The notes below the pieces were generated by a model. The model searched no databases. It saw only the letters and a list, made by a program, of their open reading frames with translations, and was not told the origin of the DNA. A stretch of 64,000 bases of DNA from Planctomycetaceae bacterium (GTDB lineage: Bacteria; Planctomycetota; Planctomycetia; Planctomycetales; Planctomycetaceae), in the NCBI GenBank assembly GCA_018699955.1, contig JABISG010000090.1:1-64000 (forward strand), read 5' to 3'. The first letter of the stretch is position 1; every line of letters starts with the position of its first letter. This document shows positions 38,005 through 46,392 of this stretch, one piece after another. A program made the translations under genes and the position numbers.

Positions 38005-41000
38005 TCACTCCGCCGATGAATCCGTCGAACCCTTGCTCCCGCCGTCGCCCTTCTTCTTTGCGCTGCGTTTCCGCGATGCCGTTGACTTCTTCTTACCGAC
38101 CGGGTCGTCCCAACTTTTCAGCTGCTGCCGAATCTCTTTTCGGTTCAGCAACACGCGCGGCAAACGGAAGTCGGCTTCCGATTGGTATGTGGCGGTGCCG
38201 GCGTGTCGGTCCTCTTTGCCGACGATCTGTTCGAGGCTGCGCATCCAGTCGGGAATGTCGAGGCCGGAACCGACGGCCGACTGCATGTAGGCGTTGATTT
38301 CTTCACGGAGCATCGCGAACGACCCGGATGGCGAACGTCCCGCGCGGGCGTCTTGCATAGCGGGGGCAACCAATGCCAGCATGCGGTTGACCGCCAAAGG
38401 CTTCACAAAGCGTTCGTGTAAACGATCGGAAACCGAAGGCAGCCGCATGCCGTGTTGTTTCTCCAACGCTTGTAACTGCAACAGATGCCGCTCGGCCTTG
38501 TTGCCGGTTCTTTCGGCGAACAGTTTTTCCCAGATGACGGCCGCTTCGGTCTTTTCCGGCCCGGCGAGTAATTCATGCGCGATACCGACCGGTGCCATGT
38601 TCCAGGCGTCGCGTTCGTAGGCGGCTTCGACCCGCAGAAAATCGAGCAGGCAATAAAACATTTCGCCGTAATCCGACTGCGTGGTCGTTGTTTTGTACTC
38701 CAGAAAACGTTCCAGTCCATCCATCAGCGACTCGTAAATCAGCTCCAGACAATCGATGACATAGTCTCGATCGACGGCTCCGCTTTCCAGGTCCTCGGCA
38801 AGTCGAAACGGATGCAGCGGGTCCTGAATCTCGGCCAGTTCATCGAGAAAATGTTCGACGCCGTGATGAAGGATCGCCCTGATTTTCCCCGGTGGTAGCA
38901 GCATGCGGGCGTGGAACAAGTCGGCACCGTAGTCGGCAATGAATTCCTTGACGTCGTGCCAGACGTCTTCCTCTTCGAGTTTCTCCACGCTCGACAGCCG
39001 CGTCGTGGAACTGTGCTTCAACCACAATCCCAGATAGGGATCGACAATTTCACCGATGATTTCAATCATTTCATCGTCAGAGAAATCGTCGGCATTGTTC
39101 TTGCCGACCGATTCGATGACGCATTCAAGCGAGTTATGCAGTGCAACGCGAAACAGGCGGTCGAACTCGGTGACGGCAGTCCCTTTGCCGGGCCGTGACG
39201 AGCGTTCCATGCGAAAGGCGGTCTTCAGCAACGCCCAGGTTTCACGCAGCAACCCCACCTGCGGCAACTGCGATAACAGAAACGTCAGATTCGATAGCAA
39301 CAGTCGCGTTTCGCGGACCTCGTCGGGTCGTCCTCCGTTTTCCAACGGAACGTACAACAGAGATCGGCCCGCCAATTCCTTTTGCAGTCGCGGAAATAAT
39401 CGTCGTGCTTCGGCGGGGTCTCGACGCAAAACAGCACGAAACATGGGAACCCACTGGAGATCACCGACGGCTGACTCTGTGTCCTTCGTCCTGGATGCCG
39501 AATCGGGAAGACAACACAGCAGACACCGCCATGCATTCTGACAACCGATCAGCGTCGCGATCATTGCATGCAGCAGGTCAAATTTTTCCTGCAACTGCAC
39601 GCCATATTCGCCGTCGCCGTTAATTTGGTCGGCAGAAAACGGAACGTCGTACTGCCACACCGCCAGGATTTGCCGACTGAGATTCACCTCCAACCGCTCC
39701 GCCTGTTGCGCCCAAGAAGCGACGACCTCGATTTGCTCGTTGTCGAGTTTGAATGGTTTCGGTTTTTTTCCCGACTGCGTGACCGCGGGCGTCAGCAATG
39801 CCGAGGCAGCCATCTGCCACAACTGGGACAACGTATTCAAGAATTTCAGCCGCGGCTCGAAGATGCGAGTGATCGACGCGATCTCCGTATCGTCGGCATT
39901 GAAACCCTCATCCATCGTTTCGCCCTGATGACCATCATCGGCGCTGTCGCGATAGGTTACATTGTCGTAAGCCGCATCAAACAGTTGCTCTTCGTCGTCA
40001 TCTTCATCCAAAGGATTCGTTTCATTAGCTGACTCGGCTGCCCCGCCGCTGGCCTGACCGGTGGCGATCAACAGATCGGGAACTGACCAGTATTCACCGG
40101 CGTTGGCTTCGAGATAATCGAACATGCGCCGAATTGCCAACCAGATGTCGGCATCGTCCATCCTCTCGCCTTCCGGCGCGACAACCACCTTCATCCACCT
40201 GAGCAGCATGGAGTACAGCGAATGCGGTCCGTTTTCCATGCCGACGGTTTCCACTTCGCTCAACCACTGCACGAGCAAGCCCATTGCTGCAACATGATCG
40301 CGGCGATCAAGCAATGCATTAACCACCAGTGCGTATGATTTGACCGCACGAAAATCGTCCACCTTGCCGCGCCAGAAGGAGATGTCTCCGGCGGCTTCTC
40401 CGGCGCCACGCCATTCGCTTAGCGATTGTGCCACCTGACAGGCCGACTCAAAACTCTCGTGGCCGGAAACGTGAGGCAGGGCGGTGACCACGGTGCTAGC
40501 GTACTGATCCCACCGTTCGGCCAAGGCTTGGAAATGTTCGATCAAGAAGCTGGCGAGATCGGCATCGCCGACGGCGGCCGCTTCACCCAATGCGGCAGAA
40601 AACAGGCCGAACAGTCGCTCCATTAAGTCCAGGAGATCCTCGACACGTTGATCGGGGATGCTATCTTCGCGCGAATGAAAGAGTGGAAACAACTCTTGAA
40701 AAGCGAGAATGTTCCACGGATCGACAATCGCGCCGCACTCGATGCCCCGCTGGAGCAGATCTTCGACTTCGTTTATTCGCTGCGAAACGTTCTGCAATTG
40801 TCCTCGTTCGATTTCGAGATGTGTCGATGCGATTCGCCAATTGATCTCACACTGAAACCGCGTTGCTGCGGCGGGAATCAGCTCGGCCTGTTGGCGGCTT
40901 TCCTCGGGGAAGCCCATGCGTGCATAGAGTTGTGCCAGGTGCTGATATTGAACCTGCCTCGCTCCAAATCCCGCCAGTCGCATGTTGAGCTGCTGCCGCA

Positions 41001-42078
41001 CGTGGCCAAAGGGCTGCTGAGTCAATTCGGCTTCACGCCGCAGCCGCTCTCCTCGTTCACCGCCCACGTCGGCCAATAACCGCACGTAAAAAGTATCACG
41101 CTGCCGCGCAATCCTGGGTAGCAAAGACGTCAAGGTGACGTCGGAATCGTGTGCGTCCGGTCCGTAACCGCTCACCGCCGACGCCATCAACATTGTGCCG
41201 CACAGCGCCGCCGCCGCGTCGTACAACAATTCCTCGTGCGAGGCATCATCACTCTCTTCGATCCAATCGAGCAGCAGGTCGAGGATGATTCGCCTGACGA
41301 CGAACCGCCGATAATAACCTTTGTTGTCGATGACGTGCGGGTCCCATTCGCCGAACATATAGTTCGTTCGCTTGTTCATGGGATGCGAATGGTCGTGTGC
41401 CCGCACATCCATCGCCAATTCATCCATTCGCGACAAGTCGAAATGCGCTTCGCGCAGAATGTCGTCGGGCGTTTCCCGGAAGAACTCCAATGTGCGTTCC
41501 AGCAGCGCGCGGTATTTTCCGCAGGCAACGCCCACCCCGCGAATGTAAAGCGGGACGGGACGGAATCTTTCACGCGAGTACGGCTGCATCTTGCGGCCGT
41601 TTTCGAGCACCGGCAACGGCCGATAGCCGAGAAAATCATTCAGATCATCGATTGCGCCGACGACAATTCGCTCGCGATCGTCCCACGGTCCACCTTGCGA
41701 CAGCACCGCTTCACTCACCCGCGCCACAAACAACGGCTGATTCAAGTCGTCTTCATCGAGATGGGGCAGTAAGTCGGCGTGGTGTTTCCTGTAGGCAGGC
41801 AGGCACTCGTCGAAGATCAACCGCGTTACGGCTTCGGCCTGCTCGCAATCGGCAAACGCGGGCGACGACTTTTGCAATTCCGTGAGCCGCTTCAGCAACT
41901 GGTCTCGCGGGCCATCCCAGCCGACATCAACTGCGAGACTCTCCCACCAGACATCGAACGCCCGCTGCACGCCGGCGTCGGGAGTCCCGTTGGAGAAATT
42001 AAAATACCCCAATATCGTCGCCAATGCGTCGTTCGACGCAGCGGAGCCGGTTGGGGATGAGTCGCAGTTCGCTTCCAT
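38005..42078 (-). CDS. Very large soluble protein of unknown function
   Basis: From the ATG at 42078 this is 1,357 residues; an ATG at 42198 would give 1,397 and also is open. I recognise no domain. There is no signal peptide or membrane helix. The sequence is mostly helix-forming, with many W and L positions resembling a long alpha-solenoid. A central acidic low-complexity stretch of about 50 residues (DEDDDEEQLFDAAYDN onward) divides the protein, and the C-terminus is strongly basic (SRKRSAKKKGDGG). It stands alone, with a divergent stress-protein gene upstream. A helical-repeat scaffold is plausible; this is inference. Confidence 0.75.
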   Translation of the reverse strand: MEANCDSSPTGSAASNDALATILGYFNFSNGTPDAGVQRAFDVWWESLAVDVGWDGPRDQLLKRLTELQKSSPAFADCEQAEAVTRLIFDECLPAYRKHHADLLPHLDEDDLNQPLFVARVSEAVLSQGGPWDDRERIVVGAIDDLNDFLGYRPLPVLENGRKMQPYSRERFRPVPLYIRGVGVACGKYRALLERTLEFFRETPDDILREAHFDLSRMDELAMDVRAHDHSHPMNKRTNYMFGEWDPHVIDNKGYYRRFVVRRIILDLLLDWIEESDDASHEELLYDAAAALCGTMLMASAVSGYGPDAHDSDVTLTSLLPRIARQRDTFYVRLLADVGGERGERLRREAELTQQPFGHVRQQLNMRLAGFGARQVQYQHLAQLYARMGFPEESRQQAELIPAAATRFQCEINWRIASTHLEIERGQLQNVSQRINEVEDLLQRGIECGAIVDPWNILAFQELFPLFHSREDSIPDQRVEDLLDLMERLFGLFSAALGEAAAVGDADLASFLIEHFQALAERWDQYASTVVTALPHVSGHESFESACQVAQSLSEWRGAGEAAGDISFWRGKVDDFRAVKSYALVVNALLDRRDHVAAMGLLVQWLSEVETVGMENGPHSLYSMLLRWMKVVVAPEGERMDDADIWLAIRRMFDYLEANAGEYWSVPDLLIATGQASGGAAESANETNPLDEDDDEEQLFDAAYDNVTYRDSADDGHQGETMDEGFNADDTEIASITRIFEPRLKFLNTLSQLWQMAASALLTPAVTQSGKKPKPFKLDNEQIEVVASWAQQAERLEVNLSRQILAVWQYDVPFSADQINGDGEYGVQLQEKFDLLHAMIATLIGCQNAWRCLLCCLPDSASRTKDTESAVGDLQWVPMFRAVLRRDPAEARRLFPRLQKELAGRSLLYVPLENGGRPDEVRETRLLLSNLTFLLSQLPQVGLLRETWALLKTAFRMERSSRPGKGTAVTEFDRLFRVALHNSLECVIESVGKNNADDFSDDEMIEIIGEIVDPYLGLWLKHSSTTRLSSVEKLEEEDVWHDVKEFIADYGADLFHARMLLPPGKIRAILHHGVEHFLDELAEIQDPLHPFRLAEDLESGAVDRDYVIDCLELIYESLMDGLERFLEYKTTTTQSDYGEMFYCLLDFLRVEAAYERDAWNMAPVGIAHELLAGPEKTEAAVIWEKLFAERTGNKAERHLLQLQALEKQHGMRLPSVSDRLHERFVKPLAVNRMLALVAPAMQDARAGRSPSGSFAMLREEINAYMQSAVGSGLDIPDWMRSLEQIVGKEDRHAGTATYQSEADFRLPRVLLNRKEIRQQLKSWDDPVGKKKSTASRKRSAKKKGDGGSKGSTDSSAE

Positions 42079-42328
42079 CGTGGTTGACTCGTACGGTTGT
42101 TGAAACTTTTCGTTCGGTCGGCCCGGCGGCGGGCGAAATTTTGTGAGCCAATCGGCTGGTCCGGCAGCATTTCCGTTGCCCAGTTCCAGCCATTCCATTG
42201 TGACGAACAGACGTGGCCAATCTCAATAGTACATTTGTCTGAATCTGTTTGCTTCGGCTCGCCACATGAGTTTTTTTGCAACTGGTTTGACCTGGCGGTT
42301 CCAAAACGGCAACACTGTGTGACGATCG

Positions 42329-42343
42329 TATTGTATCACAATA
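42329..42343. promoter_or_regulatory. Possible operator upstream of the second stress-protein gene
   Basis: TATTGT-ATC-ACAATA is a perfect inverted repeat with 6-bp arms, 89 bases before the ATG at 42432. It has the size of a dimeric-regulator half-site pair. The surrounding 42079-42431 interval has no gene. Confidence 0.35.
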
Positions 42344-42431
42344 GCGGTTGCATTGGTCTTGCGAAGGATTGCATTCGCTGTAGCGATAAAAAACATCACC
42401 GCACACACGATACCGGATGACTGGAGTTGGC

Positions 42432-42896
42432 ATGATTGACGTCAAGAAAATCCTGGTTGCAACTGATTTTAGCGACCACGCGCGCACGGCATTAGAATAC
42501 GCGGCCTCGTTTGCGTCGTCGTTTGGTTCGGAAGTCTTGCTGTGCCACGTCGTTCCCGGCCCCGACCTCTTGTCGCAGCTTCCCCCGGGCGGTGAAGGCT
42601 ACTTCCCCCCGAACTTCACCGATTCGCAGCAACAGGCGGCGACCGAAGAAGGCAACCGCTGGTTACAGGACGCCGGCGTTTCCGGCGGCCGAATGCTGAC
42701 ACCGGCCGGCACGCCGTTCGTCGAAATCGTTCGGCTTGCGCGCGAGGAAGACGTCGATCTTGTTGTGGTCGGCACGCATGGACGAGGTGCCGTCGCGCAT
42801 ATGTTGCTCGGCTCGGTGGCGGAAAAAGTTGTCCGTAAATCGCCCTGCCCCGTGTTGACGGTTCCCCAAAAGGGTCACACGTTCTCGATGCCCTAA
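42432..42896 (+). CDS. Universal stress protein (UspA family)
   Basis: From the ATG at 42432, preceded by GGAGTTGGC, the product is 154 residues. It begins MIDVKKILVATDFSDHARTA and has the ATP-binding signature VVGTHGRGAVAHMLLGSVAE. It is a paralogue of the protein at 10950-11417, sharing the C-terminal pattern KVVRKxPCPVLTV. The following 86 bases separate it from the Nramp-like gene, on the same strand, so the two may be co-transcribed. Confidence 0.93.
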   Translation: MIDVKKILVATDFSDHARTALEYAASFASSFGSEVLLCHVVPGPDLLSQLPPGGEGYFPPNFTDSQQQAATEEGNRWLQDAGVSGGRMLTPAGTPFVEIVRLAREEDVDLVVVGTHGRGAVAHMLLGSVAEKVVRKSPCPVLTVPQKGHTFSMP

Positions 42897-42982
42897 GCTA
42901 TCCCGCAGTGCCAACTTGCAGCCGTCACTGAAAACAGAAAACTTCTGAACGTCATTCTCACCGCACTAGACAGGCCCCAACG

Positions 42983-45019
42983 ATGACCGAAACGAATTCG
43001 GAAGACACCGGTTCGGAAGACACCGGCTCGCAGTCGGAAGCCCCCTATCCCGGCTCGAAAGATATGCCGCAGTGGAACGTCGGCGAACTCATCGATGCGC
43101 CGAAATTCAAAATGAGCAACTGGTTCGCCATGTTGGGGCCGGGGCTGCTGATGGGTGGGGCGGCGATCGGCGGCGGCGAATGGTTGGTCGGCCCAATCGT
43201 TACTGCCAAATACGGCGGGGCGATGTTGTGGCTGGCCACGCTGAGCGTTTTGGGTCAGGTGATTTACAACATCGAAATCAGCCGCTACACGCTTTACACC
43301 GGCGAGCCGATTTTCACCGGAAAGTTCCGCACGCTGATGGGACCCACGTTCTGGGTCTTTATTTATCTGCTGCTCGATTTTGGTTCGGTGTTCCCCTATC
43401 TGGCGTCCAACGCGGCCATTCCGTTGGCAACGGTCATGCTGGGAGAAGTTCCCAACCCGTCTGCCGGGAAGGACGCCGTCATTCTCGGGATGACGATGTC
43501 GCACGAGACATTGCTGCGCGTACTGGCGTATGTGATCTTTCTGACGGCGATGATCCCGCTCATCTTCGGCGGAAAGATCTACAACGTGTTGAAGGCGATC
43601 ATGACGTTCAAAATCGTCTCCGTTTTCAGCGTGCTGATCGTCATCGCGATCGGCTGGTCGACGATGGATACATGGGTCGAAATCTTCAGCGGCTTCGTCA
43701 AGTTCGGCAACGTGCCGATTCGCTCGGTTGAAGACCTCAACGGCAACGGAGTGTTGGACCCCGGCGAAGATTGGGACAACGATAATTGGCTGGACGTGAT
43801 GGAACCGTCTTTGGAACTCAAATTCGGCACCGTGTTTACGGGCGGAATCGCAACCGACATCGACCAGGATGGCGTTGCCGACAAGATGGTCCCGCGGAAA
43901 GTTGGCGACGAAGAGATTCTCTGGCCCGACCTCGACGACGACGGTGAGCCCGATGAAACTGTTACCCTTGATGTGGATGGTGATGGGCAAGCAGACGGAA
44001 CCTGGAAACTCGAACTCGGCCCCCAAAACAACATTCGCTTCAGGAGCAAACTCCGTAAGCGAAACGAAGAAGGGGAGTTGACCGAGGAACTGACTGGAGA
44101 AGAGCAACTACTGCACTTCATCGACATCGACGGCGACGCCACGCGCGACGGTGATCGCGTGAGCAACGTCTTCACCGCCGACGAGATGCCCGACATCGAT
44201 TGGTCGTTGATCGCATTTCTTTCGGCATTGGTCGCAATTTCGGGATCGGGCGGATTGTCGAATGCCCCCGTCAGCAACTACACCCGCGATCAAGGGTGGG
44301 GCATGGGGCATCATGTCGGGGCGATTCCCAGCGTCGTCGGCGGCCAGGACATTCAACTTTCGCACGAAGGAACGGTCTTCATTCCGGATGAACAGTCGAT
44401 GCCGCGCTGGAAACGCTGGTACCGCCACGTGCTGCGCGACCAACTTGTGGTCTGGATGCCAGCCTGTTTCATCGGGTTGGCGCTGCCCAGCATGCTCTCG
44501 GTGCAGTTTCTGGCCCGGGGTACCGAAGCCGATAACTGGACCGCCGCCGCGATGACGGCCGGTGCCGTTCAAGATGCCGTCGGCGGGCAATGGGGGGGTA
44601 TCTTCTGGTTCCTGACACTGTTCTGCGGCTTCCTGGTGTTGGCGCCCAGCATGGCGACGTCGGCCGACGGTATCATCCGTCGCTGGGTCGATGTCTTCTG
44701 GACATCCAGTAAGACTCTGCGGAAAGTCGATCCGAAGAGCATCCGCTATGTCTACTTCGGCGTGCTGACAGTGTTCGCCATCTTTGGCATGGTCATGCTG
44801 TCGCTGGAGAAACCGTCCGGACTGCTGAAGATCGCGACGATGTTCTTCAACTTCGCGTTGGGCTTCTCCTGCCTGCACACGGTGTTCATCAACATGACGT
44901 TGCTGCCGAAGCAACTGCGGCCTAACTGGTTCGTGCGGATTTCGCTCACCTTCTCGGGCGTATTCTTCTTCGGCGTCGCAACCGTGTCGGCGTTGTACCA
45001 GCTCGGAATGCTCCATTAA
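42983..45019 (+). CDS. Nramp-like transporter with EF-hand-like insert
   Basis: This is a 678-residue membrane protein of the Nramp/APC fold. The first core helix reads MLGPGLLMGGAAIGGGEWLV, lacking the DPGN metal motif of true Nramps; the sixth helix reads ISGSGGLSNAPVSNYTRDQG. About residues 250-400, between helices 5 and 6, are a hydrophilic insert packed with calcium-binding-type loops (DLNGNGVLDPGED, DIDQDGVADKM, DLDDDGEPDE, DVDGDGQADG, DIDGDATRDGD). The paralogue at 51585 has only about 20 residues there. This suggests an envelope-facing calcium-sensing or adhesion module. The substrate is unknown. A GC-rich hairpin (45046-45071) follows the stop. Confidence 0.82.
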   Translation: MTETNSEDTGSEDTGSQSEAPYPGSKDMPQWNVGELIDAPKFKMSNWFAMLGPGLLMGGAAIGGGEWLVGPIVTAKYGGAMLWLATLSVLGQVIYNIEISRYTLYTGEPIFTGKFRTLMGPTFWVFIYLLLDFGSVFPYLASNAAIPLATVMLGEVPNPSAGKDAVILGMTMSHETLLRVLAYVIFLTAMIPLIFGGKIYNVLKAIMTFKIVSVFSVLIVIAIGWSTMDTWVEIFSGFVKFGNVPIRSVEDLNGNGVLDPGEDWDNDNWLDVMEPSLELKFGTVFTGGIATDIDQDGVADKMVPRKVGDEEILWPDLDDDGEPDETVTLDVDGDGQADGTWKLELGPQNNIRFRSKLRKRNEEGELTEELTGEEQLLHFIDIDGDATRDGDRVSNVFTADEMPDIDWSLIAFLSALVAISGSGGLSNAPVSNYTRDQGWGMGHHVGAIPSVVGGQDIQLSHEGTVFIPDEQSMPRWKRWYRHVLRDQLVVWMPACFIGLALPSMLSVQFLARGTEADNWTAAAMTAGAVQDAVGGQWGGIFWFLTLFCGFLVLAPSMATSADGIIRRWVDVFWTSSKTLRKVDPKSIRYVYFGVLTVFAIFGMVMLSLEKPSGLLKIATMFFNFALGFSCLHTVFINMTLLPKQLRPNWFVRISLTFSGVFFFGVATVSALYQLGMLH

Positions 45020-45045
45020 GCCGACGACGGTGACCACGCCCACTT

Positions 45046-45071
45046 GGCCCGCCGTGATTACACGGCGGGCC
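45046..45071. terminator. GC-rich hairpin after the Nramp-like gene
   Basis: GGCCCGCCGTG and CACGGCGGGCC are perfect inverted arms around a 4-base loop, 27 bases after the stop at 45019. There is no T tract, so it is a stem-only or factor-assisted terminator. Confidence 0.6.
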
Positions 45072-45189
45072 GGGTTGGAATATATCGACGCGGCGGCGCT
45101 TGAACGTCAGTGGGGAAAGAAAATTCCCATGTGAGAAAACCCGCAGAAGAACAGCAACGGGGATCGGGTCTGTCGGAAGCGCTCTGTTA

Positions 45190-45768
45190 CTACCAATCGA
45201 TGTGACAGTTTGGCAACGACTCTTGGAGCATCTTCACGCCCTCACCTGTGACCTGCGTATCATTAAGTTTCAAGAGTTGAAGGCTGGTCAGGCCACTGAG
45301 ATGTTTCAGCCCTTCATCGCTGATTGTTGTGTCGGCGAGCGACAAGACTTGAAGACTTGTAAGACCACTGAGATGTTTCAAACCGTTGTCACTGACATGC
45401 GTGCCGTTTAACCACAACTCTTGAAGAGTAGTCGGACTTCTGAGATGTTTCAGCCCGGCGTCGCTGATTTTCGTATTAGTCAGCCCCAAGAATTGAAGAT
45501 TCTTCAGACTACTGAGATACCTCAACCCTTTATCGCTAATTCGTGTATCGCTAAGAAAGACGTGAGTAACATAATAACGACCGAACAATTTCACCGGAAC
45601 TTGTTCCCACACGACCCATCCATCCACCCGCTCAATTTCCCCAATCGCACTGTTTCGTTCGTGGGCAGGCCACCCCACGACAACATCAAACCAGCCCACC
45701 ACAGCAAACAGAGCCACCACGCCAAGTGCGATGTTCCAACGTTTGCGGGATGGTTTGGGCTTGGTCAC
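45190..45768 (-). CDS. Leucine-rich repeat protein, membrane anchored
   Basis: This is a 192-residue protein. After a basic start, a single hydrophobic segment (IALGVVALFAVVGWFDVVVG) anchors it. Residues of about 65-190 carry four to five repeats of the form L-x-x-L-x-L-x-x-T-x-I-S-D-x-G-L-K-H-L (for example LGLTNTKISDAGLKHL, LADTTISDEGLKHL, LNDTQVTGEGVKML). This is the bacterial LRR type common in planctomycetes. It is probably an outside-facing binding protein. No partner is evident. Confidence 0.82.
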   Translation of the reverse strand: MTKPKPSRKRWNIALGVVALFAVVGWFDVVVGWPAHERNSAIGEIERVDGWVVWEQVPVKLFGRYYVTHVFLSDTRISDKGLRYLSSLKNLQFLGLTNTKISDAGLKHLRSPTTLQELWLNGTHVSDNGLKHLSGLTSLQVLSLADTTISDEGLKHLSGLTSLQLLKLNDTQVTGEGVKMLQESLPNCHIDW

Positions 45769-45907
45769 TGGTCAGTGCCTCTGGTGCTGAAGTCGTGAAC
45801 CTTCCGTCATCGTAACGGGGAGTCGAAACTTTGAGAATCCCTGCTGAACATGGGGTGTGTGTTTAATTGACCGAAAAAGCCCCAAGTTATTTAAGCGCTG
45901 AAGCGCA

Positions 45908-46099
45908 ACAGCTTCTTGCATCAGTTGATGTCAGTTGCTGTCGGGCTGAGGAACGAACCAAAACGTCATTCCCGCGCAGGCGGGAATCCAGCGAGCCGGC
46001 AAATCACGCAAAACCACCTGCGACACACCCACTTCACCCCAACACGCGACGCATGCTTTTCCGCGAAGTGACTGGATTCCCGCCTGCGCGGGAATGACG
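45908..46099. repeat. Dispersed inverted-repeat element, copy 2
   Basis: It runs from CAGCTTCTTGCATCAGTTGA to CCTGCGCGGGAATGACG and has the same orientation as copy 1 at 667-880. It has the same arms CATTCCCGCGCAGGCGGGAA (near 45968-45987) and complement (near 46077-46096), and the internal segment TTTTCCGCGAAGTGACTGG. It lacks the 22-bp duplication seen in copy 1. Confidence 0.8.
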
Positions 46100-46279
46100 G
46101 ATCGCGCGGTCGGGTGGTACAGCTTTTTACGGCACCCCACAGGCTTCTATGGGAAAACCATTGCCTCACGGAAGTTAAGTGCCACGCCCGACACGGGTTA
46201 ATTTTCAGTCAACCCGACGGCCGATTACGCCGATCTTAACAGTTGTAGGAATTGTACTGCGCTCACTCTGCGGCGACTC

Positions 46280-46312
46280 AGAAACCCGGTTTTTTGAAAA
46301 AACCGGGTTTCT
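46280..46312. repeat. Perfect palindrome upstream of the TolQ-like gene
   Basis: AGAAACCCGGTTTTTT, a central G, and AAAAAACCGGGTTTCT form a perfect 16-bp-arm palindrome. It is 80 bases before the TolQ-like start at 46393. It could be an operator, a terminator-type stem of upstream read-through, or a copy of a dispersed element; no second copy was noticed here. Confidence 0.55.
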
Positions 46313-46392
46313 CGCTGGATCAGCGCAACACATTTCCCACATCCAACTTAGATCGAAACAGACAACCGTGGTTGCCGTCGGGGGGCGTGCGA

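Larger units (their letters stand above)
45769..46392. other. Gene-free interval with repeat and palindrome
   Basis: The interval holds the second copy of the dispersed inverted-repeat element (45908-46099) and the long palindrome at 46280-46312. I find no convincing gene; short open frames on both strands are translations of the repeat. Confidence 0.6.

Noticed and set aside
42893-44107. 404-codon antisense open frame inside the Nramp-like gene
   Set aside because: Composition of H, D, R and Q with no motif; a shadow of the real gene's codon bias.
46252-46392. Longer start for the TolQ-like gene
   Set aside because: It would translate through the perfect palindrome at 46280-46312, giving no family-like residues.
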